Shown here: positions 55,220-62,200 of the stretch, in pieces
Position numbering within the stretch: the stretch's first letter is position 1
Layout: the number at the start of each line of letters is the position of its first letter
NCBI RefSeq assembly: GCF_014077625.1
Contig: NZ_JACFXU010000017.1
Span: 215,284 to 279,283 of the forward strand
From: Sediminihaliea albiluteola
GTDB lineage: Bacteria; Pseudomonadota; Gammaproteobacteria; Pseudomonadales; Halieaceae
Direction: 5' to 3'
DNA length: 64,000 nt
Notes under the pieces: model-generated
Seen by the model: only the letters and a program-made list of their open reading frames with translations
Told to the model about the DNA's origin: nothing
Database searches by the model: none
Translations under genes and position numbers: made by a program

Positions 55220-55831
55220 TTATAGTTCGATGGAAATTTGTGGTTTGATTTGATTATTGGTATTTATTTTCCATCGGCTAATGCTTGCATCCTGCACGGC
55301 TGCCACCTTGTCCGTATGCAGATAGATGAACTCGGCCAGATTTTCAAGTTGTTCCGTTTCCACAGTATTCACCAAGCCTTTGTTAATCCTTTTGGTAATC
55401 TGGTTTAGGTTCCGCCCTATCGCCCGAAGCTGATAGGACGATTCCCACAAGGCTTTTGTCGTTTCCATCGTGAACTGTGGCTCATGGGTCAAACCGGCCC
55501 GAACGCAATTGATTACCCAGCGCTGCGGCGAACAGCCTTCCGCTTCGGCTCGCGTCGTTATGCCCTGGTATTCGGTCGGAGTAAACCGAACCTCCAATCT
55601 TTCTTTCGGGCCAGAATCTGGCTTTCCTTCGACTTGTTTTGCTACCCAATTCTGAACTTCGGTAGGCAGATCATCCTGGATCAGGTATCGCATAAGCGCA
55701 CGCAGAGTGGCAGCCGCTTTTTTGTCATTGCGTTCGCAATACGACATCCATTGTTCGCGGAGGTCAGCAGGTAGCCGCAAGGTGTATACATGGCTGCCCC
55801 GGGGCGCTCCAATCTTCGCTTCTCGTGGCAT
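55220..55831 (-). CDS. MobC-like plasmid mobilisation protein
   Basis: 203 aa from ATG 55831 (MPREAKIGAPRGSH), GGAG seven bases upstream. The N-terminal part resembles a ribbon-helix-helix (VYTLRLPADLREQWMSYCERNDKKAAATLRALMRYLI). The C-terminal part contains the MobC-type block SSYQLRAIGRNLNQITKRINKG. MobC proteins help the relaxase open oriT DNA. Immediately upstream, on its 5' side, lies the palindromic non-coding region, a natural place for an oriT. No relaxase gene follows it, so it may serve a helper plasmid. Confidence 0.72.
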   Translation of the reverse strand: MPREAKIGAPRGSHVYTLRLPADLREQWMSYCERNDKKAAATLRALMRYLIQDDLPTEVQNWVAKQVEGKPDSGPKERLEVRFTPTEYQGITTRAEAEGCSPQRWVINCVRAGLTHEPQFTMETTKALWESSYQLRAIGRNLNQITKRINKGLVNTVETEQLENLAEFIYLHTDKVAAVQDASISRWKINTNNQIKPQISIEL

Positions 55832-55893
55832 GGGTTTCTCCAAAGTCTGCGGACCAGTCACTAGATGTAGTGTAATACACATTCCCGGCGAAA

Positions 55894-56034
55894 GCCTATC
55901 CTGCACTAGTCCATACTCCCACAGGATTTTTCGTCATGACGAAATTTCCTTGGTCATGACCAAGGTTTTGATTTGTAATTAAGTAAGGCGACGCATGGTG
56001 TCGGTCATGTTTGATGGTGCGCTGAAATTGTCTT
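55894..56034. repeat. Direct repeat copy 1 containing two perfect palindromes
   Basis: About 140 bp repeated at 56101-56243 with a 207-bp period. It contains TTTCGTCATGACGAAA (55929-55944) and CCTTGGTCATGACCAAGG (55948-55965), both perfect palindromes with a shared TCATGA centre. Candidate oriT or regulator-binding region upstream of the MobC-like gene. Confidence 0.75.
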
Positions 56035-56100
56035 GCGTCAGCGCTGAGACTGTCTTGGGCTGATGCCCAAGCGTTGTGTAGCACGTAAAACCGGCGATTC

Positions 56101-56243
56101 GCCTATCCTGCATTAGTCCACCCCTTCCCACACTTTTTCGTCATGACGAAATTTCGTTGGTCGTGACCAAGGTTCTTGATTCGCAAGTTGAATAGGACGG
56201 CGAATGGTTTCGGCCATGTTTGATGACGCCCTGAAATAGTCTT
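56101..56243. repeat. Direct repeat copy 2 containing paired palindromes
   Basis: Second copy. It keeps TTTCGTCATGACGAAA exactly (56136-56151), while the second palindrome has drifted to CGTTGGTCGTGACCAAGG (56155-56172). Flanking blocks GCCTATCCTGCA-TAGTCCA and CGGCCATGTTTGATG match copy 1 with substitutions. Between the copies lies a further hairpin, CTTGGGC TGAT GCCCAAG (56054-56071). Confidence 0.72.
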
Positions 56244-56383
56244 TCGATTACGCAGAGTATTACGTGCCAGCAGCAGGAAATAAGTCTGGAATCGTTCGTT
56301 GAATGCACGCCGCCCCTGGCCTGTCGGCTGTGGGGAAAAGGCGCGTTCCGCGCTGATAGGTGGCCGGGACTTACAATAATAAG

Positions 56384-56410
56384 AAGAATAATAAGATTAT
56401 TATTATTCTT
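56384..56410. repeat. A/T-rich inverted repeat in the non-coding region
   Basis: AAGAATAATAA (56384-56394) pairs perfectly with TTATTATTCTT (56400-56410) around a 5-nt loop, inside a longer run of AAT/ATT. It could be an easily melted segment of a replication or transfer origin. Confidence 0.5.
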
Positions 56411-56479
56411 ATGGATCAGTGCGATCCTTTGGGAATGTGGCGACAAATTCAGCAGTGACTGGAAGGTTCGTCGTCATCA

Positions 56480-56505
56480 AAGAGAAAGCCCCGCAGAAGC
56501 GGGGC
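56480..56505 (-). terminator. Rho-independent terminator of the virB-like cluster
   Basis: Minus strand: GCCCCGC TTCT GCGGGGC (56488-56505) followed by TTTCTCTTT, 20 bases past the virB6 stop. Confidence 0.8.
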
Positions 56506-56524
56506 CATGTTGTTAGTTTGAGAC

Positions 56525-57594
56525 TTATCGTCTGCCTTGTGCTCTTTTCAAATTGGCCAGCACGGCATCACGGTACGCAGGTTGCCAGCCGCTACCACCT
56601 GAGCCGCCATTCTCGACCTTGTTACCCCGCCGGAGTTTGTTGGCGGCCCATTGCCCTGCGCCGTACATGCCTTTCCCTGCTGCCAGGGAGCCTTTTCCGG
56701 CACCTTTAGCAATATCAGCGGTTTGTTTTACGCCACCGCTCAGACTGCGGGCTGTCATGACGCCCATTGTGAGGCCACCGGCAAGCGCCGCTGCCATCGG
56801 CATGACGCCTTTAACCAAGGCGTACAGGATGGCGGCCACAATCAGAAGCTCCAGAGCGACGGCCAGCATGTTCTGGTCGCTATCCATCACCACCTTTGTT
56901 ATTTGATGGTCGTAGATGCTTACGCCCAAGGTCAACACCACGGCTGTCAGCGCTACAATGATTGTGTGGTTAATTACGAAGCCGAACCATTGGTCAAAGA
57001 ACCGTGCCGTGACCGGCCACATAAGCATCAAGATGAACAAGGGACCTATTGCGAAAAGGATTTTCAGATAGACAGTTGACAGTAGTATGGCAATGCCACC
57101 GAAGACCACGACCAAGCCAAACCCTACGGCGATCAGTGCTGCAATTAACCACCACCCGAAGATTGTCCCCATCTGCCACCAACTGGCTTCACTAGCCTTT
57201 TCGCGAGCCTGGAGAATGAGTTCCAGTCCTTTGCTCAGGCTGCTGTCCAATGTTTCATAAACGCTACCGCCGCTGCCGCCACCAAACGCCGATGTAAGCC
57301 CTTCCTCAACGCCCTGTAGGCCACTCACCACCCAATTCAGATAAATGTCCGCATTAAGCGCCAGAAGGCTGATGATGATGACCTTTCCGGTCATGATAAA
57401 CCCGCTTGAGCCTGCATCTTGTATTCTTCCCATCATCAGCATGTAGCCGTAGAGAACAAGAAAGAGGGTAAGGCCGCCAATGGCCAGGGATAAATCGTTG
57501 CAATGGTGTCTGACACAACATCCGTCACGAATGTAGCCGTGGCATTATCCAGCGTGGCACCGATTCCCTGGAATACAGTGGTTTTTGCTGTCAT
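56525..57594 (-). pseudogene. virB6: virB6/trbL-like type IV secretion gene, frameshifted
   Basis: The ATG at 57594, behind GGGGAGG, opens MTAKTTVFQGIGATLDNATA but meets a stop after about 50 codons. The following frame continues with LAIGGLTLFLVLYGYMLMMG near 57485 and runs to 56525 with five or more membrane helices and a basic C-terminus (KLRRGNKVENGGSGG). Joined, this is a normal VirB6/TrbL inner-membrane channel protein of about 355 aa. A single-base loss near 57480-57490 explains it. Last gene of the transfer cluster, directly behind the eexN-like gene. Confidence 0.8.
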
Positions 57595-57599
57595 GGCCG

Positions 57600-57866
57600 C
57601 TACCTCCCCAGCTTGATATCGGTCATGGGCTGTACGTCGAGACCGCCCCTCTTGGATGTATCAGCGAGGCTTTCCTCTTGCTCTGCGTTGATACAGTTTG
57701 GCGTGTCGGCCAGTTCGCCGGGGTTGGCCCGGCATTTTGCCAATCGCTCAATCCGTTCATTGGTGTTTTCCTTGTACCAATCAACGGACTGGATGGCTTC
57801 GGCCTGTTCTTGTTTGCAGCCTGCTAATGCAGAAGCTATGACCAAGGGGAGAATGATTCTCTTCAT
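57600..57866 (-). CDS. EexN-like entry-exclusion lipoprotein
   Basis: 88 aa. Lipoprotein signal MKRIILPLVIASALAGC (lipobox LAGC, mature Cys17), followed by VDWYKENTNERIERLAKCRANPGELADTPNCINA, the DWY..N..ER...C..NPG pattern of EexN family proteins. These inner-membrane lipoproteins block uptake of a like plasmid and are encoded amid virB genes. The start overlaps the upstream gene by ATGA, and virB6 follows within 5 nt. The C-terminal KRGGLDVQPM resembles the tail of the VirB5-like protein. Confidence 0.82.
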   Translation of the reverse strand: MKRIILPLVIASALAGCKQEQAEAIQSVDWYKENTNERIERLAKCRANPGELADTPNCINAEQEESLADTSKRGGLDVQPMTDIKLGR

Positions 57867-58324
57867 TTACGCACCTCCAAAGCATCGGAATCCATGACAA
57901 ATCCGTTGGCTTTCATGGCGTGGGATATCTCGATTGCATCCAAAATGCGGAACGCAACCAAGGTGCGAACGGCACTTTCACGCATTCCTCCCCAGGACGG
58001 GCCATGTTCGAAGCGGCGACCAGCGTTCTTCAAAGACAGACCCATACAGGTAAAGCAGCAGGCCAACGCCATGAAAATATTTTGCCAATCGGCCAAAGGT
58101 TCATCGTGGAAGAACAGTGGCAGATTGAAACCCCAGCCCAGGGCGGCAAAGTAGAGAGTGGTAAAAGCGGCGAAGATAGCTACCCCATCAAGGGCCGCCA
58201 TGTGTGGTGCAAGGCGTATCAACTCTTTCGACTGACCGAGATGGTTAATGCAGACCCAGAACCGATAGATTGCAACGCTTACCATCGTTACAAGAACAAG
58301 CATCAGAATAAATAAAGCACCCAT
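57863..58324 (-). CDS. Membrane protein of the transfer cluster, unknown function
   Basis: 153 aa with about three membrane helices (GALFILMLVLVTMVSVAIYRF, AALDGVAIFAAFTTLYFAAL, IFMALACCFTCMGL) and a charged C-terminal half. Located between virB5 and eexN in one tight operon: 11 nt after virB5 and overlapping eexN by 4 nt. No family recognised; possibly an accessory of plasmid transfer or exclusion. Confidence 0.65.
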   Translation of the reverse strand: MGALFILMLVLVTMVSVAIYRFWVCINHLGQSKELIRLAPHMAALDGVAIFAAFTTLYFAALGWGFNLPLFFHDEPLADWQNIFMALACCFTCMGLSLKNAGRRFEHGPSWGGMRESAVRTLVAFRILDAIEISHAMKANGFVMDSDALEVRK

Positions 58325-58335
58325 GACAGCCTCCC

Positions 58336-59073
58336 TTAGCGACGAAGTGAAAAGTTCATCGGTTCGATGTTGAGGCTGCCACGCTTGGCTGCTTCCTCCA
58401 TGGCCATCTCCTGTTCGCGCTGCTCCTGAAGCCGGTCTTCGGCTGCGGCAACCATTGAGTACATTTGCAGCTTGGTTTGCTCATTGGCAATCATGGCCTG
58501 TTCAGCCGCGATACGACCTTGCAGTTCGGCAATGTCCTTCGGGTCTTGTGTGCTGTTGATGCGGGCCATCAGCTGGTCAATCTGGTTCTGACGGTCGCGG
58601 GCGGCATCGTAGGCGTCCAGGGCAAAGGCTTTGTCCTGGGCACCTTCCACCGCCCGAGCTTCGCAAGCCAACCGCTGGGCATTGATCTGAATATGGGCGC
58701 AGCCGTCAAAAACCTGATTCTCGTTGTAGATGCTGGACGCCCGACCAGACAGGCCAGAATACCCGCCGTTGCGAACAGAGTCATAAACGCCTTGCCATTC
58801 AGTTGGCAGGTATTCTCGATAACGCGGGTCATTCAGAACGGTGCCAAGGCCGCGACTCCCTGTAAGCGCCTTGTATTCGCGTTCCATGCCATCGATCTGC
58901 TCAACCATCTGGTCGTATTGCATTTTCCACTTTGCAACCGTCTCAATCTGGTTGGCGACTTGTTGAGCAATGGATGCTCCGTCAGTGACGGGGATTTGCG
59001 CATTGGCCTCATGGTTGCCGAAGAGCATCCAAGCGGATACACCGGCCACGGCCAGAATTTTGATAGTAGACAT
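58336..59073 (-). CDS. virB5: VirB5/TrwJ-like type IV secretion pilus-tip protein
   Basis: 245 aa from ATG 59073, AGGAG eight bases upstream. Signal peptide ILAVAGVSAWMLFGNHEANA, so periplasmic and surface-exposed. Predominantly long helices (AQQVANQIETVAKWKMQYDQMVEQIDGMEREYKALTGSRG, then QNQIDQLMARIN and ELQGRIAAEQAMIANEQTKL), as in VirB5/TraC/TrwJ, the minor pilus component for host contact. First gene of the remaining transfer cluster; virB2, 3, 4 and 7-11 are absent. C-terminal tail KRGSLNIEPM recurs in the exclusion lipoprotein. Confidence 0.82.
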   Translation of the reverse strand: MSTIKILAVAGVSAWMLFGNHEANAQIPVTDGASIAQQVANQIETVAKWKMQYDQMVEQIDGMEREYKALTGSRGLGTVLNDPRYREYLPTEWQGVYDSVRNGGYSGLSGRASSIYNENQVFDGCAHIQINAQRLACEARAVEGAQDKAFALDAYDAARDRQNQIDQLMARINSTQDPKDIAELQGRIAAEQAMIANEQTKLQMYSMVAAAEDRLQEQREQEMAMEEAAKRGSLNIEPMNFSLRR

Positions 59074-59307
59074 GATTGCCACTCCTCGTTGAATTAGGAG
59101 GGCATCGGGCTGGCGTAAAGCCAAGACCATTCAGTTGTGAGCTGTCTTGGTTCCCATCCGGAACCGTACCTTGAAGGCGATTAAACAACGCGTCTTTCCG
59201 TGTGGTCATGCTGTCTGTTCCAGCAAGTCATACCGGGCGCAGCGCGGAGCCGGTCAAGCAGATGGGCGATACCCATTCAAAAAAGCACTGGCAAGACAAT
59301 TTCAGCG

Positions 59308-59565
59308 TTACCAGTTGCTGCGTTCGATTATAAATATTTCGCTCAAATACGGAACATTAACAAGCTCGTCCAGTGCCTGATCTACCGTTCGGAACCAGAC
59401 GGGATCACCCTGATCATCAACAACTTGTCGTACATCCTCGGCATTCTCTACCCACAGCGCGTAGCCTCTGATGCGATTGGCTTTCAGGGTGACCTGTACG
59501 TTGCCCGTTCTCTCCAGGCTGTCGCAGTAGCCATCAAGGTCACGGTAACGAATCGTATGCTGCAC
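59308..59565 (-). CDS. Small hypothetical protein of the island
   Basis: 85 aa with a GTG start and a weak ribosome site. Acidic, probably an alpha/beta fold (NVQVTLKANRIRGYALWVENAEDVRQVVDD, then VDQALDELVNVPYL). No family recognised. Between virB5 and the HTH gene on the same strand, with gaps of about 190-230 bp that look non-coding. Confidence 0.5.
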   Translation of the reverse strand: MQHTIRYRDLDGYCDSLERTGNVQVTLKANRIRGYALWVENAEDVRQVVDDQGDPVWFRTVDQALDELVNVPYLSEIFIIERSNW

Positions 59566-59741
59566 AGTGGAGCGCCTTGTAATCTTTTTCAGCCAATCGC
59601 GTCGAAGACGCCTTTTCCCCAGGGCCGCAGGGCCGGGGCGGTGTGTGCTGTTTGGGTCGTGCTGGTTTTATTATTTATTGGTATTACTCCTACTGGTCTT
59701 ACTCTTACTGGTATATGCACCCGTTTGCCATGCAGTGGTGG

Positions 59742-59771
59742 AACCATTGATGGTTAAACCATTGTATGGTT
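59742..59771. repeat. Two tandem AACCAT/ATGGTT inverted repeats
   Basis: AACCAT TG ATGGTT (59742-59755) and AACCAT TGT ATGGTT (59757-59771) lie side by side at the 3' end of the HTH gene. A third ATGGTT occurs at 59781-59786. Possible terminator-like or protein-binding structure. Confidence 0.45.
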
Positions 59772-60092
59772 TTCGGGTGTATGGTTGCCGGGCGATGGTG
59801 GCTCAGGGGTATCGGTAACGAAGTGTGCCCATGCGATTTTTCCTGCGTCTGTCTGGGTGCGTTCTTGATGGAAATAACCGGCTTCCTTCATTTCCTTCCG
59901 TGCTGAATTCCACTGTTGATTGCTCAAGCTGAAGAGCTTGCGGATGTACCAAATCCGAATCTCAAAATCAGGGCTTCTGCCGAGCATCCAGGACAGGACG
60001 ACTCGCGTTCGCCAGCTTAACCGTTCATCTAGCAGAATATCGTCGTACACCATTGAGTAGGCGCGGCGTTTAATCTTGATGGTCTGGCTCAT
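59754..60092 (-). CDS. Helix-turn-helix protein, replication-organiser-like
   Basis: 112 aa from ATG 60092 (MSQTIKIKRRAYSMVYDD); a longer frame to 60509 overlaps the previous gene and is rejected. The pattern VYDDILLDERLSWRTRVVLSWMLGRSPDFEIRIWYIRKLFSLSNQQWNSARKEMKEAGYF matches the winged-helix N-terminal domain of phage and plasmid replication initiators. It ends soon after, so it lacks an initiator C-terminal domain and may be a remnant or a small regulator. ATGA overlap with the upstream excisionase-like gene. Confidence 0.65.
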   Translation of the reverse strand: MSQTIKIKRRAYSMVYDDILLDERLSWRTRVVLSWMLGRSPDFEIRIWYIRKLFSLSNQQWNSARKEMKEAGYFHQERTQTDAGKIAWAHFVTDTPEPPSPGNHTPENHTMV

Positions 60093-60316
60093 GCGATAGC
60101 TCCGCCATCCAAAGCCAAAGCCTCCTTGACTTGGAGAGTGCGGAAATAAACGCGGCGGCCTATCCGCAGCATGGTTGGTTTTAGTTTTCTGGAAACATCC
60201 GTATCTGAGTACAGGGCGACACGAATGCCTTCTGGTGAGCGATCCAGTAAGGCCGCTATGTCCGTCATACTCATTAGCGGGCCATACTGTTTGAGTAAGT
60301 ATTCTTCCGTCGTCAT
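60089..60316 (-). CDS. Excisionase/AlpA-like DNA-binding protein
   Basis: 75 aa from ATG 60316; GTG 60328 is an alternative. MerR/Xis-type winged helix: LKQYGPLMSMTDIAALLDRSPEGIRVAL then MLRIGRRVYFRTLQVKEAL. Proteins of this sort direct integrase toward excision or regulate plasmid genes. It lies 243 bp past the integrase stop, on the same strand, and overlaps the HTH gene. A role as recombination directionality factor is inferred. Confidence 0.65.
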   Translation of the reverse strand: MTTEEYLLKQYGPLMSMTDIAALLDRSPEGIRVALYSDTDVSRKLKPTMLRIGRRVYFRTLQVKEALALDGGAIA

Positions 60317-60559
60317 TAATACATCCACCGTGTTTCAAGTAGTTGAACGTATTTTTGGACGGAAGAGGACGGTGGTCAAATTTAAGTCTTTGATTTAAAA
60401 GACCAAAATACACTCTTCGCACATGCCAAGAACTATGCTCAGCGAGTACCAATATATAGTGTCTTGGTTTCCATAAAATATTTCTGCAAAAAATAGGCTT
60501 TAATAACAATAGGTTGTGGTGGCTATCGTTTTTTTCTTATTGATAGAAATAAATCATCA

Positions 60560-61648
60560 TTAGGTGCGTGATTTTTCCAGCTTATCGAGCTTTTCCACCA
60601 AGTCTTCCGCTCGAAGATGGGTGTAACGCTTGAGCATTTGCATGGATTTATGGCCGCTTATGGCTGACACCTCTTGGTCGGATAGCCCAGCCTCAACCAA
60701 TCTACTGACGGCTTCGTGTCGTAAGTCGTGAAAACGAAAATCCAGTATGCCTGTGCTCTTCTTGATGCGAGTCCAAACAGGATTGAACTGATAGGCGCGG
60801 CGCTTGCCATCTTTTCCGGGCTCTCCGAAAAAGATCAGGTCGGTGTCGATAGGGCGAACAGGGTTACTCAACGCTTGCCGGAACAGCCGTGTTGCCTCAT
60901 TCGTCAAAGGCACTGTCCGCGACATTGTGTTCTTGGTCTCTCTGAGCCTCACCACACGGCGATCAAGATCAACCTGGTCTCTGCGTAGGGTGGTGATTTC
61001 TGATGAGCGCATACCGGTTTCCAGGGCGATACGCACTATCCATCCCAGCATGGGGTTGGAGTGGGCATCTACGGCATCGAGAAGGCCCTTCTGTTCCTCT
61101 TGGTTAAGTCGCCGGTCTCGTCCAGGGCCAGGAGTCGGACGGCGAATGCTCTGAACAGGATTGTGGGTTAGACCAACACCCCATTCCTTGATGGCGATAT
61201 TGAAGAGGTGCCCCAGCAAGGCAAGGTCAAGGCGAACCGTATTGGGGGAGCGTGGCCGAGGGTCGGGCCGACCTTTGGCGTCTTTGCGATCCAGCCCGGC
61301 CAAACGGTCATCGCGATACTTGGCGATGATCTCGGGGCTGAGGGCGGCGAGGGAGTACTTGCCGAGATGCTGGAAGAGTGGCTTGGCGTGGCGTGCCTCA
61401 CTGGCGGCAGACGTGGGGCGCTTTGTCGGTGAGACTTCGGCAAGGTAGCGCTTCAATGTGGCTTCCAGAGTCATGCGCTCGGAAGTGCTGCGCTGGATAT
61501 ACACGCCTCGAACCATCTCATCTTCGGTGCGGCGCGACCAATCCTCGGCATCGCGTTTGGTGCGGAAAGTCTTGGCGGTGGTTGGCCATCCCGTCTTGCG
61601 GATAACGGCCTTCCAGGTGCCGGAAGGGGTCTTAACGATTGTAGCCAT
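60560..61648 (-). CDS. int: Tyrosine recombinase (site-specific integrase of the island)
   Basis: 362 aa. ATG 61648 with AGGAG seven bases upstream. An N-terminal AP2-like arm-binding part (SGTWKAVIRKTGWPTTAKTF) is followed by a SAM-like core-binding domain (about 60-165) and the catalytic domain with ALETGMRSSEI (Arg), FRFHDLRHEAVSR (His-x-x-Arg), SGHKSMQMLKRYTHL (His, Tyr). All catalytic residues are present. It integrates the island at the 3' half of tRNA-Ile2. It is 70 bp from attR, transcribed away from the tRNA. Confidence 0.94.
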   Translation of the reverse strand: MATIVKTPSGTWKAVIRKTGWPTTAKTFRTKRDAEDWSRRTEDEMVRGVYIQRSTSERMTLEATLKRYLAEVSPTKRPTSAASEARHAKPLFQHLGKYSLAALSPEIIAKYRDDRLAGLDRKDAKGRPDPRPRSPNTVRLDLALLGHLFNIAIKEWGVGLTHNPVQSIRRPTPGPGRDRRLNQEEQKGLLDAVDAHSNPMLGWIVRIALETGMRSSEITTLRRDQVDLDRRVVRLRETKNTMSRTVPLTNEATRLFRQALSNPVRPIDTDLIFFGEPGKDGKRRAYQFNPVWTRIKKSTGILDFRFHDLRHEAVSRLVEAGLSDQEVSAISGHKSMQMLKRYTHLRAEDLVEKLDKLEKSRT

Positions 61649-61682
61649 CGGTCACTCCTGAACAGGGCTCGTGCATTGCCAC

Positions 61683-61700
61683 TGTACCGAAACTGTACCG
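61683..61700. promoter_or_regulatory. Paired TGTACCG motifs near attR, candidate integrase arm sites
   Basis: TGTACCG at 61683-61689 and 61694-61700 with 11-bp spacing, as at the left end of the island. Confidence 0.6.
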
Positions 61701-61717
61701 GATCGCTAACAAAGGGG

Positions 61718-61767
61718 AAAATGGTGGGCCCAGACAGACTCGAACTGTCGACCTGCCGATTATGAGT
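61718..61767. repeat. attR: tRNA-Ile2 3' portion
   Basis: 50 bp identical to attL, reaching from AAAA before the tRNA CCA end to the edge of its anticodon loop. It keeps the tRNA gene intact. Confidence 0.92.
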
Positions 61768-61798
61768 CGGATGCTCTAACCAACTGAGCTATGGGCCC
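61722..61798 (-). tRNA. ileX: tRNA-Ile2 (anticodon CAU, lysidine type), integration target
   Basis: 77 nt with encoded CCA. Acceptor GGGCCCA, D arm AGCTCAGTTGGTTAGAGC, anticodon loop CTCATAA (CAT at 61762-61764), T arm GTTCGAGTC. A CAU anticodon could be Met, but the acceptor lacks the initiator mismatch and the GCTCAG...CTCATAATCG core resembles tRNA-Ile2. The position beside rpoD matches ileX of E. coli. Ile2 requires TilS to modify the anticodon C. Confidence 0.8.
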
Positions 61799-61885
61799 TT
61801 AGCTGTCACGGCTTGTGACGAGGCGGGGAATTATATCGGAGAAAAAGGCACATGGCACGACCCAGATTAAAGGTCGTGCAAAATC

Positions 61886-62104
61886 TTACCAGTTGATTTC
61901 GATCTCGATGCTGGACTCGTCGCTCTCTATTTCGACTTCGAACTCCACGCTCACCTGGTCGGGGACGCGGATGTGCAGTTTCTTGCCATTTTGCATCAGG
62001 TCTAGGCCGTTGTGCTTAGTCAGTGAGTCGGCGATTTCTCTGAGTAAATCGGCGGCTTTTTCCCGTTGCATCTGGTGCTTTTCAGTAATTTCCAGCAGGT
62101 CCAT
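61886..62104 (-). CDS. Amphi-Trp domain protein
   Basis: 72 aa. Helical N-terminus (TEKHQMQREKAADLLREIADSLTKH) then beta strands with alternating charge (LHIRVPDQVSVEFEVEIESDESSIEIEINW), ending in Trp: the amphi-Trp domain layout. GGAG before the ATG. Function of the family is unknown. Between tRNA-Ile2 and rpoD on the same strand. Confidence 0.8.
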   Translation of the reverse strand: MDLLEITEKHQMQREKAADLLREIADSLTKHNGLDLMQNGKKLHIRVPDQVSVEFEVEIESDESSIEIEINW

Positions 62105-62154
62105 AAGGTCTCCAGATCATTCGCTGCGATTGCTTAAGTTCGGATATGTCTACA

Positions 62155-62190
62155 ATAAAAAAGCCGCCGCAGTGTCTTACTGGGGCGGCT
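62155..62190 (-). terminator. Rho-independent terminator of rpoD
   Basis: Minus strand: AGCCGCC (from 62190) pairs with GGCGGCT (to 62162) with CAGT/ACTG inside, followed by TTTTTTAT. It lies 11 bases past the rpoD stop. Confidence 0.9.
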
Positions 62191-62200
62191 GCTAAACCTA

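Larger units (their letters stand above)
45731..61767. mobile_element. 16-kb tRNA-integrated genomic island (integrative element relic with defence genes)
   Basis: Bounded by perfect 50-bp direct repeats, the right one being the 3' part of an intact tRNA-Ile2(CAU) gene. A tyrosine integrase starts 70 bp inside that end and is transcribed away from the tRNA. Cargo, left to right: toxin-antitoxin, OLD nuclease, type III restriction-modification, HEPN-like protein, orphan membrane protein, MobC-like protein, non-coding palindromes, partial type IV secretion cluster, HTH/excisionase-like genes. No relaxase, VirB4 or coupling protein is seen. Excision would release about 15.99 kb. Confidence 0.9.

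Noticed and set aside
59665-59722. Possible CRISPR or minisatellite
   Set aside because: Short TTACTGGT-like low-complexity run without regular repeats and spacers; no cas genes in the window.
55220-60509. Search for a relaxase, VirB4 or VirD4 gene
   Set aside because: No frame in this interval has the three-histidine relaxase motif or an ATPase Walker A; the transfer system is incomplete here.
59754-60509. Long 251-aa version of the HTH protein
   Set aside because: The extra N-terminal part overlaps the excisionase-like gene and non-coding sequence; the ATG at 60092 gives the conserved start with an ATGA overlap.
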